Shown here: piece after piece, positions 51,167-59,754 of the stretch | Position numbering within the stretch: the stretch's first letter is position 1 | Layout: the number at the start of each line of letters is the position of its first letter | Assembly: GCF_008065135.1 (NCBI RefSeq) | Contig: NZ_CP042914.1 | Span: 682,001-746,000, forward strand | Direction of reading: 5' to 3' | Origin: Roseimaritima ulvae | GTDB taxonomy: Bacteria; Planctomycetota; Planctomycetia; Pirellulales; Pirellulaceae | Length of the DNA stretch: 64,000 bases | The notes under the pieces: model-generated | The model's database searches: none | What the model was told of the DNA's origin: nothing | Seen by the model: the letters and a program-made list of their open reading frames with translations, nothing else | Position numbers and translations under genes: made by a program

Positions 51167-52441
51167 TTATTGGCGGTCCAGGATCAGCGGACGCGGCTGT
51201 ACGCTTTCATCGGTCAGGCGAAAGCAGGCCTGTAGTCGAGTGGGGGAAATCGCGTCGGATTGCCGTGCCGACAGCCAACACAGCGGTTGCCCGCGGCGCA
51301 CGTTCTGGCCGATTTTGACTTCAATGTCGATGCCCACGGCGTGATCGATGCGGTCGTTCATCTGTCGCCGGCCGCCACCGAGTTCCACGATGCAGCGTCC
51401 CAATTCCTGGGAATCGACAGCGGATAAGCAGCCGTCACGGGGAGCGGCGATGGGGACGGCGGGCAGGCTGGGCAGCGCGGCGGAGCAATCTCCGCCTTGG
51501 GCAGCGACCATGTTTTGGAATGTTTCCCAGCCGCGGCCGCTGTTCAGCGCCGCGTTCAGTCGGTTCGCCGCGGCTTGGCGGTCTTCGCTCACACCCACCA
51601 TCGGCAGCAGTTCGCTGCCCAGTTCGATGGTCAACTGCCGGACGTCCTGCGGTCCCCTGCCCTGCAGCACGTCGAACGCTTCGCGAACCTCGTTGGCATT
51701 GCCGACCGCTCGGCCCAGCGGCTGGTCCATATCGCTCAGCAGGGCTCGCATCGGCAGCCCGGAGAGCTTGCCGGTGTCGACCAGCGAGCGGGCAAGGGCT
51801 TGGGCTTCGGGCAGGGTTTGCATGAAGGCTCCCGAGCCGACTTTGACATCCATCACCAGGGCGTCCAGCGAGGCGGCCAATTTTTTGCTGAGGATGCTGG
51901 CGGTGATCAGGGGAATGGATTCGACGCATCCGGTGACGTCTCGCAGCGCGTACAGCCGCCGATCGGCCGGCGCGATTCGCTCGCTGGCCGCGATGATAAA
52001 ACAGCCCGCGGCGTCCAGCACGGTTTGGGCTTCGTCTGGGTTCAGCTCGACGCGCAGGCCGGGGATGGATTCCAGCTTGTCCAGCGTGCCCCCGGACAGG
52101 CCCAACCCGCGGCCGCTGATCATCGGCACCTGCACGTCGCAGCAGGCCAGCAGCGGCGCCAGCACCAGCGAGACCTTGTCGCCCAACCCCCCGGTGCTGT
52201 GTTTGTCGACTCGCGGCGGGCCGTCGCGACGCGGCAAGCGGTCGCCGCTGGCCAGCATGGCGGCGGTCAGGTGAGCGGTCGCTTCAGCCGAGAGGCCTTG
52301 GATGCGAACGGCCATCGCCCAGGCGGCCATTTGGTAATCGGGGATTTCGCCGCGACTGAAGCCGCCGATCAGGTAGTCGATCTGCTCACGCGACAGGGGG
52401 GCCCGGTCACGGGTCTTGGCGATGATCTCGGTAGTCAGCAT
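51167..52441 (-). CDS. Thymidine/pyrimidine-nucleoside phosphorylase
   Basis: ATG 52441 behind GGAGGAGA gives 424 residues. Family signatures are LTTEIIAKTRDRAPLSREQIDYLI, VDKHSTGGLGDKVSLVLAPLLA (phosphate site) and MISGRGLGLSGGTLDKLESIPG (pyrimidine site), then the glycosyl-transferase family-3 linker and C-terminal domain. It cleaves thymidine or uridine with phosphate, releasing base and pentose-1-phosphate. DeoA and Pdp cannot be told apart by eye. The stop at 51167 is followed by tandem palindromes, and cdd lies beyond, a salvage neighbour. Confidence 0.93.
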   Translation of the reverse strand: MLTTEIIAKTRDRAPLSREQIDYLIGGFSRGEIPDYQMAAWAMAVRIQGLSAEATAHLTAAMLASGDRLPRRDGPPRVDKHSTGGLGDKVSLVLAPLLACCDVQVPMISGRGLGLSGGTLDKLESIPGLRVELNPDEAQTVLDAAGCFIIAASERIAPADRRLYALRDVTGCVESIPLITASILSKKLAASLDALVMDVKVGSGAFMQTLPEAQALARSLVDTGKLSGLPMRALLSDMDQPLGRAVGNANEVREAFDVLQGRGPQDVRQLTIELGSELLPMVGVSEDRQAAANRLNAALNSGRGWETFQNMVAAQGGDCSAALPSLPAVPIAAPRDGCLSAVDSQELGRCIVELGGGRRQMNDRIDHAVGIDIEVKIGQNVRRGQPLCWLSARQSDAISPTRLQACFRLTDESVQPRPLILDRQ

Positions 52442-52526
52442 GGGGATCTCCTCCAACTTGCTGGGGTCTCTATAATGAACGATTGCACTGAGCCGTGCTC
52501 GTTATGTCCCATCCGAAGGAAACACC

Positions 52527-53657
52527 ATGATCTTTCGTCTCATTATTGCCGGGGTCGTTGTGGCCGCCACCGCTATCTCGCCTGCGGGGCTGACCCGTGC
52601 TGACGAAGTTTTGACGGGACCGAAGGCGCTTTCTCAAGCGTTTCGCGAAGCGGCCAAGCTGGCCACGCCGGCGGTCGTCACTGTGGTGGCGTATGGGCAA
52701 AGCAGCGATGCTGCCACGCCGGAAGGTTTTAAACCGCCCTCGCCCTTGGAACCGATGCCGGGCAATCGTTCGGACAACGGCGGCGATTCGCTGAAAGCCA
52801 CCGGCTTGGGATCGGGGGTCGTGTTGAGCAAGGAAGGCACCGTGGTGACCAATAATCATGTGATTGCCGGTGCGGAAAAGGTGATCGTGCGGTTGCAGGA
52901 TGGCCGCGAATTAACCGCCAGCGAAGTCCACGGCGACGCGGACAACGATATCGCCATGCTGCGACTGGAAGTCGGCGATGTGGAACTGCACCCGATGGAA
53001 ATCGGCGACTCCGACGCATTGGAAATTGGCGATTGGGTGTTGGCGATCGGTAGCCCGTTTCGTTTGGAAGCTACCGTCAGCGCGGGCATCATCAGCGCCA
53101 AGGGCCGCACGCTCGACCGCATCCGTCGCGGCAGCCTGTTGCAGACCGACGCAGCCATCAACCCCGGTAACTCTGGCGGCGCGTTGGTGGATTTGGACGG
53201 ACGGCTGATCGGCATCAATACGGCCATCGCCACCCGCAACGGCAGCTACCAAGGCATCGGATTCGCGATTCCGATCTCGCAGGCTCAGTGGGTCGCCGAC
53301 GAATTGCTGCATCACGGTCGCGTCCGCCGCGCCGCGTTGGGGATTCGCTTGGCGGACTTAAACGCGTCGGTGGCCGGCAAATTAGATCTGCCCGTGGGGC
53401 TGGGCGTGTTGGTCTATCAGGTGATCAACGATTCGGCGGCCGACCAAGCGGGCATCGAGCCCTTGGACGTGATCTTGGAATTCGCCGGCACGCGAGTCAA
53501 GGAACCGATCGAATTGCAGAACGCCGTCGAACGGATGCCGATCGGTTCGACGCAAAAGGTGAAGGTCTATCGCAAGGGCGAAGAGCTCGACTTGGAAGTC
53601 GTGTTGGCGCCGCTGGACGATCCCACCGAAGTGCCCGAAGCCGCGGCCGCCGAGTAG
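52527..53657 (+). CDS. Periplasmic HtrA/DegP-type serine protease with one PDZ domain
   Basis: 376 residues from ATG 52527 with AAGGA upstream. A signal peptide (IFRLIIAGVVVAATAISPAG) precedes the protease domain with the triad His in VVTNNHVIAGAEK, Asp in GDADNDIAMLRLE and Ser in TDAAINPGNSGGALVDLDG. One PDZ domain follows (VGLGVLVYQVINDSAADQAGIEPLDVILEFAGTRV). HtrA proteins degrade or refold damaged envelope proteins. The gene ends at the TAG of a GTAGCCG-like foot that begins the 75-bp array, so the C-terminus EAAAAE lies beside repeat DNA. Confidence 0.93.
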   Translation: MIFRLIIAGVVVAATAISPAGLTRADEVLTGPKALSQAFREAAKLATPAVVTVVAYGQSSDAATPEGFKPPSPLEPMPGNRSDNGGDSLKATGLGSGVVLSKEGTVVTNNHVIAGAEKVIVRLQDGRELTASEVHGDADNDIAMLRLEVGDVELHPMEIGDSDALEIGDWVLAIGSPFRLEATVSAGIISAKGRTLDRIRRGSLLQTDAAINPGNSGGALVDLDGRLIGINTAIATRNGSYQGIGFAIPISQAQWVADELLHHGRVRRAALGIRLADLNASVAGKLDLPVGLGVLVYQVINDSAADQAGIEPLDVILEFAGTRVKEPIELQNAVERMPIGSTQKVKVYRKGEELDLEVVLAPLDDPTEVPEAAAAE

Positions 53658-53670
53658 CCGAACTCGCTCC

Positions 53671-54195
53671 GTTGTAGCGGTAGGGCGCAAGCCCTTTGGT
53701 TTTACGGTACCGGCCGGCTTGCGCCGTTCCGCTAAGATGCTCCCCGTTGTAGCGGCAGGGCGGCAGCCCTCCGGTTTTACGGTACCGGACGGCTTGCGCC
53801 GTTCCGCTAAGATGCTCCCCGTTTTATCGGCAGGGCGCAAGCCCTCCGGTTTTGCGGCACCGGACGGCTTGCGCCGTTCCGCTAGGATGCTTCCCGTTTT
53901 AGCGGCAGGGCGCCAGCCCTCCGGTTTTTCGGCACCGGACGGCTTGCGCCGTTCCGCTAGGATGCTCTCCGTTTTAGCGGCAGGGCGCAAGCCCTCCGGT
54001 TTTTCGATACCGGACGGCTTGCGCCGTTCCGCTAGGATGCTCCCCGTTTTATCGGCAGGGCGCAAGTCCTCCGGTTTTTCGATACCGGGCGGCTTGCGCC
54101 GTTCCGTTAAGATGCTCTCCGTTTTAGCGGCAGGGCGCAAGTCCTCCGGTTTTTCGGCACCGGACGGCTTGCGCCGTTCCGCTAAGATGGTCAAC
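53671..54195. repeat. Seven-copy 75-bp tandem array of paired hairpins
   Basis: Units begin at 53671, 53746, 53821, 53896, 53971, 54046 and 54121, exactly 75 bp apart. Each carries two hairpins in opposite orientation: AGGGC-GCAA-GCCCT (foot GTAGCGG in the first two copies) and ACGGC-TTGC-GCCGT, so both stems close the same loop read on opposite strands. 75 is a multiple of three, which leaves open frames of 25-residue repeats on both strands; these are not genes (see rejected items). A lone inverted copy lies inside 57956-58064. Confidence 0.96.
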
Positions 54196-54201
54196 GGTCC
54201 C

Positions 54202-55206
54202 TTAATCGTCGAGTTTGGCGAAGATCATGCGGCCGGCGTTGGTCTGCAGCGTGCTGGTGACCATCACCGACTTCTGCTTGCCGATCGCCTGGCGGCCGCC
54301 TTCGATCACCACCATCGTGCCGTCGTCCAGGTAGCCCACGCCCTGGTCAGCTCCTTCGCCGGGTTTGATCACCTGGACCTGGAAGGTTTCCCCGGGCAGG
54401 TACAACGGCTTCAGGGCGTTGGAGATTTCGTTCAGGTTGATCACCGGAACGTTGTGCAGCTTGGCGACCTTGTTCAGATTAAAGTCGCCCGTGACAACTT
54501 TGCCTTCCAAGTGCTTGGCCAATAGCACCAGCTTGAGGTCCACGGTCTGGCCGGTCAGTTCGGGCAGGTCGCGGTCATAGATCTGCAGGTCGACGTTCTC
54601 GTTACCTCGCAAGCGGTTCAGCACGTCCAAGCCGCGACGTCCGCGGGCGCGGCGCAATTTGTCGCTGCTGTCGGCGATGCCCTGTAGCTCGCTGAGCGCG
54701 AACCGGGGAATGATCAGCTGGTTGTCGAAGATCCCCGTGTTGACCAGGTCTTCGATGCGGCCGTCGATGACCACGCTGGTGTCCAGCACCAAGGGTTTAA
54801 AACCTTTGACCTCGCGGACAAATTCCACGTAGGGGATCAGGAAGCGGAAGTCGTCTTTGGTCTGCAGCAGAAAACTGGTGCAGATGTAACACAGCAGCAT
54901 GGCGCCGACCAATTGCCACCAGATGGCATCGGAATTGCGCAGCAGCGGGGCCGCGGCGATCGACAGAATGTAGGTCAGCAGCAACCCGATCAGCAGCCCG
55001 AAGTACACCGAGGAGATCGTGCTGAGGTCTTTCTTGGCAACAAAAATATCGCCTAACAGGACGGCGACCGAGATCCCTAGGGTGGACAGGAACACACCCC
55101 AGGGGACCCACGTGTCCACCTTGTCGGCGGTCAGGTTGGCATTGATAAGCTGAGAAATCCCTAGCGCACAGGCTAGGAACACGCATCGCAGAATGATTAG
55201 CGCCAT
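54202..55206 (-). CDS. Membrane PIN-TRAM protein (YacL/MazG-like PIN family)
   Basis: 334 residues. Four membrane helices fill the first 110 residues (ILRCVFLACALGISQLINA; VPWGVFLSTLGISVAVLLG; SVYFGLLIGLLLTYILSI; IWWQLVGAMLLCYICTSFLL). A PIN domain (LVLDTSVVIDGRIEDL; LPELTGQTVDLKLVLLAKHL; VVTGDFNLNKVA, with the acidic cluster) and a C-terminal TRAM domain (GETFQVQVIKPGEGADQGVGYLDDGTMVVIEGG) follow. Bacillus YacL-type proteins are predicted RNases at the membrane; the target is unknown. Motif residues look intact. It is not obviously in an operon. Confidence 0.92.
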   Translation of the reverse strand: MALIILRCVFLACALGISQLINANLTADKVDTWVPWGVFLSTLGISVAVLLGDIFVAKKDLSTISSVYFGLLIGLLLTYILSIAAAPLLRNSDAIWWQLVGAMLLCYICTSFLLQTKDDFRFLIPYVEFVREVKGFKPLVLDTSVVIDGRIEDLVNTGIFDNQLIIPRFALSELQGIADSSDKLRRARGRRGLDVLNRLRGNENVDLQIYDRDLPELTGQTVDLKLVLLAKHLEGKVVTGDFNLNKVAKLHNVPVINLNEISNALKPLYLPGETFQVQVIKPGEGADQGVGYLDDGTMVVIEGGRQAIGKQKSVMVTSTLQTNAGRMIFAKLDD

Positions 55207-55385
55207 GGGAGTTTCAGTGAGGAATTCACCGATTGGAGTGGAGAAACGCGGAGGAGACGAGCGGCAAATAAAACGCTCGGGTCCTCAAAAAAGCCGCTCG
55301 TGACACTGATGGTAAAGGAGGTCAGGTCACGAAAATAGGAACCAAGTAGTTTAGACAACGGCTTTGCGAACCCCCAGGGGGCTGC

Positions 55386-55493
55386 CGTAGCCGAACTCGC
55401 CCGAGTTTGGATGTCTTGGTACCGTAGCCGAACTCGCCAGAGTTTGGACAGTGCGGCCTCGGCGTTTTCCAAAGTCTGGCGACTTCGGCTACG
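55386..55493. repeat. Three GTAGC hairpins in the gap before the REC-kinase gene
   Basis: Copies at 55386-55410 (AACTC stem, loop GCCC), 55423-55447 (AACTC, loop GCCA) and 55469-55493 (AAGTC, inverted). The 305-base gap from 55207 to 55511 has no gene. Confidence 0.85.
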
Positions 55494-55511
55494 GGATGTC
55501 CGCTTGACCAG

Positions 55512-56756
55512 CTAACGTACGTTTTGGGTGCGACGCGCGACGAAGGCGCGAAGCGCGGCGGCCATCTCGCCGGCGGACTGATAGCGTTTCTCGGGGTCTT
55601 CGTCCAATGCCTTCATGATGATGGCCTCCAGCGTGCGGCTGAATTTGGGGTTCAGCGAGGTGGGGGGCTGGACCTGGCCTTCGGCAATCTGTTTGATCGT
55701 TTCCCAGCGTTCTTTGGAGACCAACTTTTGCGGGTGCCGTCGCAAGAGCATCATGTACAGCACCACCCCCACGCTGTACACGTCCGATCGCTCATCCAGC
55801 CGCTCGTTCTCACCGCGAGCTTGTTCGGGGGCCATAAACAGCGGCGAACCGATCACGGCGCCGTCGAGCGTTTCGGCGGAATCCTCCGAGGATGGCGGCC
55901 AGAACATGGTTTTGCTGAGCCCAAAATCGACCAGTTTGGCGTTTTGGTCTTCGCTGACCATGATGTTCGAAGGCTTCAGGTCGCGATGGATCACACCCTG
56001 TTGGTGAGCGTGCTGCAGCCCGTCGCAGACGTCCGCCACCATTTGGATGATTTCCATGCCCGAAGGCTTATGTTTCTTGACGAACCGATCCAGCGTATCG
56101 CCTTGGATCAGGTCCATCGCGTAGTAGCCCAGGCGATGGTCGATGCGGCTGTCGTAGATGTGAGCGATGTGCGGATGATCCAACCGCTTCATGACTTCGA
56201 TTTCGCGGGCGAAGCGGCCGAATACGTCTTCGGTGGCCAGGTCGACCCGCAACACCTTCAGCGCCAGCGGCTGTGGGTCGCCGTCCCGGTGAGCTTCCCA
56301 GACGGTGGCAAAGGCGCCTTTGCCGATCAGCCGCGTGACCTCGTAGCCGGGGATCTGCGGCTTGGTCCACTCCTTGGGCGGAACCGCTTCGATGATCCGC
56401 CGCGCCGCTCGCAAGCGACTGCGGAGCACGGCGGCGTCGACCGGTTTGGTCAGGTAGTCATCGGCGCCGGCGTCCAAGCCGGACACCATGTCTTCTTTGG
56501 CGTCGCGGCTGGTCAGCAGGATCACGTAGGTGAAGCCACGGTTTTCGTCTTGCTTGATCCGCCGGCAGACCTCGATCCCGTCCAGCTCCGGCATCTGCCA
56601 GTCCAGCAACACCAGCCGCGGAGCATCGGCTTGACAGAGGATGTCCCAGGCCGCCTGCCCGTCCGCGGCTTCGATGTAGTCGAAGCCGAACCGCTGCAGG
56701 TGCTCGGCCAGCAGTTTTCGCCAAACCTGGTTGTCTTCTGCGATCAACACCTTCAT
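55512..56756 (-). CDS. Response regulator receiver fused to a Hanks-type Ser/Thr protein kinase
   Basis: 414 residues. A receiver (MKVLIAEDNQVWRKLLAEHL, phospho-site LVLLDWQMPELDG at Asp52, Thr in VILLTSRDA and Lys in YLTKPVD) is joined to a complete kinase: glycine loop LIGKGAFATVWEAHRDG, ATP lysine in PLALKVLRVD, catalytic HRDLKPSNIM, DFGLSK, activation end MAPEQARGENERLDERSDVYSVGVVL. Residues needed for catalysis are intact. The receiver probably gates kinase output. It starts three bases after a GspF-like gene on the same strand, so they are co-transcribed; regulation of a secretion or pilus platform is inferred. Confidence 0.94.
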   Translation of the reverse strand: MKVLIAEDNQVWRKLLAEHLQRFGFDYIEAADGQAAWDILCQADAPRLVLLDWQMPELDGIEVCRRIKQDENRGFTYVILLTSRDAKEDMVSGLDAGADDYLTKPVDAAVLRSRLRAARRIIEAVPPKEWTKPQIPGYEVTRLIGKGAFATVWEAHRDGDPQPLALKVLRVDLATEDVFGRFAREIEVMKRLDHPHIAHIYDSRIDHRLGYYAMDLIQGDTLDRFVKKHKPSGMEIIQMVADVCDGLQHAHQQGVIHRDLKPSNIMVSEDQNAKLVDFGLSKTMFWPPSSEDSAETLDGAVIGSPLFMAPEQARGENERLDERSDVYSVGVVLYMMLLRRHPQKLVSKERWETIKQIAEGQVQPPTSLNPKFSRTLEAIIMKALDEDPEKRYQSAGEMAAALRAFVARRTQNVR

Positions 56757-56759
56757 GGG

Positions 56760-57797
56760 TTAGATGGGCTCCAGTGCTTCGCTGTAAACCCCAACGATCC
56801 GCATCGCGATGTTGATGATCATGGCGATCAAGATCAGCACGACGGTGATCCAAATCGCAGCCGAAAGCAGCATGCTGAGCGTCTTGATGGCCATTTGAGC
56901 GCGTTGGTCGTATTCATTGGCCAGCGTCTGCAGCGACTCGGCATCGGTCCCCGACAGTTCGGCGACTTCCAGCTGGACAAGAAAATCATCCGGCAGGATT
57001 TCCGTTGCCCGCAGCGAATTTGCCAGGCTTTGGCCCTGTTGAATCGCTTCTCTGGCCGGTTGGATGCCGCCGCGATAGTAATCGCTATCGGTGCTGTCAA
57101 AGGCCAGGGCGACCGAGCGAATCGGGTCCAGTCCGGTGTCCAGCGTCAGGCTCAGCACCCACGTAAACCGGGCCAGGGTGATCGTGCGAATCGCCGGCCC
57201 CAGCTTGGGGATCATGTAAAACAGAGGGATCAAGTTGTGGCAGCCGAGAAAATTCCGGCGGATGGCGAACACGATCGCGGCCACGCAGGCAAACGCCAAA
57301 CCGACCAGGGACAAAAAGATCAACGCTCCGGTGGGGCCTCGCAGTCCGAATCCGGTCATGTCTGCCATCTCGCCGCCGGTGGCCGGCGTCAGGATTCCCA
57401 TGATCAGGATCATCAGGGCGATCACAAATACGGCGGCGATCAATTGAAACAGCGGCCAGGCGATGCCCTTGAGGAACGCGCGACGGATGGCTACGCGGTG
57501 GTCGTAGTGATCGGCGGCCATGAACATGGTGCGTTCAAAACGTCCGGTCATCTCGCCGACGCGGGCCATCGAGACCAGCAGGTTCGGGAAGTAGCCGTTT
57601 TCGGCTTCCATGCTTTTGGACAGCGGAACCCCATCCTTGACGCCATCGATTAGCGCCAGCATGGCTTCGCGATAACGCGTCGTGCCGCCTTTGGCTTCGG
57701 CGCCCAGCAACATCTGCAGGTCCGCACCGGCTCGGTGACCCGTTCCCAGACGCCGCGAGAAACCGGCGGCGGCGGCGATGCCCATTGTTCGTGCCAC
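56760..57797 (-). CDS. Second GspF/PilC-family protein
   Basis: 345 residues from GTG 57797 (an ATG four codons later is possible). Two T2SSF regions (about residues 12-140 with LGTGHRAGADLQMLLGAEAKGG; and 210-330 with FTWVLSLTLDTGLDPIRSVALAF) are joined by membrane helices (PLFQLIAAVFVIALMILIMG; ALIFLSLVGLAFACVAAIVFAI), and a last helix closes the C-terminus (WITVVLILIAMIINIAMRIVG). The N-terminal GspF-like region before residue 10 is reduced relative to the gene at 1124. It is paired with a REC-kinase and is not near GspE. Confidence 0.9.
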   Translation of the reverse strand: MARTMGIAAAAGFSRRLGTGHRAGADLQMLLGAEAKGGTTRYREAMLALIDGVKDGVPLSKSMEAENGYFPNLLVSMARVGEMTGRFERTMFMAADHYDHRVAIRRAFLKGIAWPLFQLIAAVFVIALMILIMGILTPATGGEMADMTGFGLRGPTGALIFLSLVGLAFACVAAIVFAIRRNFLGCHNLIPLFYMIPKLGPAIRTITLARFTWVLSLTLDTGLDPIRSVALAFDSTDSDYYRGGIQPAREAIQQGQSLANSLRATEILPDDFLVQLEVAELSGTDAESLQTLANEYDQRAQMAIKTLSMLLSAAIWITVVLILIAMIINIAMRIVGVYSEALEPI

Positions 57798-57955
57798 GGA
57801 GAACCTGGTGTGAATCGGAGGAAAAGAGGCGGACGGAATATTGTAAACCGCCGACAGCTGCCTTTCAGTATGTTAGCCGTTTTACCGCCAGGCTGGGGGC
57901 GGGGAGTTAAAACGCTGGCGTTGCGACGCGTCGATGTATTTCTGCTCAGGGACCA

Positions 57956-58064
57956 TCCACAAATAAGTTACCGTCTTAGCGGAACGGCGCAAGCCGTCCG
58001 GTGCCGTAACACCGGAGGGCTTGCGCCCTGCCGCTACAATTCGATTCGGTAACTTATTTGTGGA
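57956..58064. repeat. 109-bp near-perfect nested palindrome
   Basis: Outer 18-bp perfect inverted arms, TCCACAAATAAGTTACCG (57956-57973) and its inverse (58047-58064), enclose 27-base arms differing at four positions that match the 75-bp array unit (TAGCGGAACGGCGC left; GCGCCCTGCCGCTA right), around a central CCGTAA. The whole could extrude as a cruciform. It lies in the 406-base gap between the GspF-like and TlpA-like genes; another inverted hairpin at 58096-58119 (stem CCTGGGG, loop GCGA) follows. Confidence 0.92.
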
Positions 58065-58095
58065 CGCCCCGTAGCTGCGGAATAGCGGTCGCATA

Positions 58096-58119
58096 TAGCC
58101 TGGGGGCGCGAGCCCCAGG
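58096..58119. repeat. TAGC hairpin with CCTGGGG stem and GCGA loop
   Basis: A divergent member of the GTAGC group: TAGCCTGGGGGC, loop GCGA, right arm GCCCCAGG, with one bulged G. Compared with the CCATGGGC arms of the BIME-like pair, two paired positions are changed on both sides. Confidence 0.7.
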
Positions 58120-58204
58120 AATTGGGGTTTGCCCACGCTTCGTACCGCCGCGACCAACACGATTTAATTGCCGCGGCTGGCGTGTATGCGTTCCCCCACT
58201 ACGT

Positions 58205-59590
58205 TTATTGTTCGGAATCCTCTTCCTCGGCCAGTCGTTCGCCTTTGGCCAGGGCGGTTAATTCGGCAGTCAAGATTTTGGCCATCGCTTCGGGGCCCGA
58301 GAAACCGACGTGGACCGCTTCCACGCGGCCGTCTTTGCCGATCAGGACCGTCTGGGGGATCGCGGTGGCGCCATAGGCGTCGGCGATTTCGCCTTCGGGA
58401 TCCATCAGGACCGCCGGGTCCAGTTCCTGCTGTTTCAGAAATTCCCGGATGCGGGCTTCCTCTTCGCCCACATTCACCGCGTAGAAGACCACGTCTTGGT
58501 CGGCAAACCGGCCGGTGGTTTTGGCGATCATCGGCAGAGCTTCGACACAGGGGCCGCACCAGGTGGCCCAAAAATCCAGCACCACGACCTGTTTGTCGCG
58601 GTGTTGTTTGAGGTCGAACTTCTGACCGTCAAGCAGCGTCGATGTGAACGCCGGTGCGGCTTGGCCGAGCAGCGGGTGCGGTCCTGCGGGGGTGGACAGC
58701 GAGTCGAGAAATGCGTCTAGCGATTCGAACTTCTCGGCGGCGGCTTTGGGTTGGAAGGCAAAGACGTTCTCATCCAGTTTGGTGTCGGTTTCCCAGCTCT
58801 TGAAGTTGATTTCCAAGACATAGGAAAAGCCTTCGGGGATCTGCAACTGATTCATCTTGACCAGCATCCCCGTGATGTCGACAGCCAGTCGCACCGGGGC
58901 GGGCTGGTCGCCTTTGCGGATCCACATGTCCCAGACCACTCCATCGCCTCGGCGGACATGCACCCGCACGGTGCCGGGCAATTTTTCCCGTTCGCCATCA
59001 CTGATTCCCATCCCGGCGGCGGTGCGAAAGAACGCTGGGTAGGCATCGGTACCGGCCAGCGTCAGCGAGAGAATGTACTCGGGAAAGGGGCCAAAGGGGG
59101 TTTCCACATTGCTGGCCAAACTGTCCAGCGACTTGGGAGCTTCCAGTTCGATGTAGGCTTCGGGCGTGAGAGCATAGTTCAGCAGTTTGCCGTCGCTGAC
59201 CATCTGGGTTACCTGGTCGGGACCTTTTAAAACCGCCGAGACGCGATTGGGAGCCGCGGAGAGGATTTGGTAGGTGCCGCTTTGCGTCTCCACCGGTTCG
59301 CCTTTGACCGCCGCGACCAGTTTCATTTCCGCGATCGAACGAATCGATTTGGCCTCGTGGATGGCGTCAAACAGGGGGGCCACCGCCGCCTTAACCTGGT
59401 CGGTCATGGCGATGGCGTCGCCGCTGGGAGCCAGTACCCCCACGGGCGGGTCGGCCGCCGAGACGTTGCGGGAGGACAAGCCGCCGAGCAGCAGGGACAG
59501 GCCGAAACAGCAGGTCAAACACAGGCAGCGGCAAGCAGAAAGGCACACAAGGGAACTCCGGAAGTGGGGGCGGGACAGCTCTATCATCAT
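58205..59590 (-). CDS. Exported TlpA/thioredoxin-like protein with DUF2092-type N-domain
   Basis: From ATG 59590 the product is 461 residues; a GTG two codons earlier and an ATG one codon later are alternatives. A long signal region (LVCLSACRCLCLTCCFGLSLLLGG) precedes a domain similar to DUF2092/outer-membrane lipoprotein carrier folds (VKGEPVETQSGTYQILSAAPNRVSAVL; WDMWIRKGDQPAPVRLAVDI). The C-terminal 140 residues are TlpA-like thioredoxin: VVVLDFWATWCGPCVEALPMIAK with redox CxxC, then AIPQTVLIGKDGRV with cis-proline. Likely a periplasmic thiol-disulfide enzyme. The acidic tail is EEEDSEQ. Confidence 0.86.
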   Translation of the reverse strand: MMIELSRPHFRSSLVCLSACRCLCLTCCFGLSLLLGGLSSRNVSAADPPVGVLAPSGDAIAMTDQVKAAVAPLFDAIHEAKSIRSIAEMKLVAAVKGEPVETQSGTYQILSAAPNRVSAVLKGPDQVTQMVSDGKLLNYALTPEAYIELEAPKSLDSLASNVETPFGPFPEYILSLTLAGTDAYPAFFRTAAGMGISDGEREKLPGTVRVHVRRGDGVVWDMWIRKGDQPAPVRLAVDITGMLVKMNQLQIPEGFSYVLEINFKSWETDTKLDENVFAFQPKAAAEKFESLDAFLDSLSTPAGPHPLLGQAAPAFTSTLLDGQKFDLKQHRDKQVVVLDFWATWCGPCVEALPMIAKTTGRFADQDVVFYAVNVGEEEARIREFLKQQELDPAVLMDPEGEIADAYGATAIPQTVLIGKDGRVEAVHVGFSGPEAMAKILTAELTALAKGERLAEEEDSEQ

Positions 59591-59754
59591 AGGCACAGGT
59601 ATTCAGACGGTCGACAAGGCTGATCTTGACTGCCAAGCCGCGCGATCCCTAATGTCGCCAACGGTTGGAAACCTTCAGCCAACTTTTATCGAAATCAATA
59701 CCCAACACCAAACATTTATTCGCTAGCCCGCTAGCGGCATGGGGATCGACAGCT

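Noticed and set aside
53671-54195. CRISPR array
   Set aside because: Units are full-length 75-bp duplicates, internally palindromic twice, without unique spacers.
53719-54525. Long open frames across the 75-bp array on both strands, with 25-residue repeats
   Set aside because: 75 is a multiple of three, so an accidental stop-free unit stays open through all copies. The frames run into the antisense of the PIN-TRAM gene or the htrA-type gene and have no ribosome site.
55524-57653. A 709-codon open frame opposite the REC-kinase and GspF-like genes
   Set aside because: Antisense shadow spanning two clear genes; its composition is His/Gln/Arg-rich without domains.
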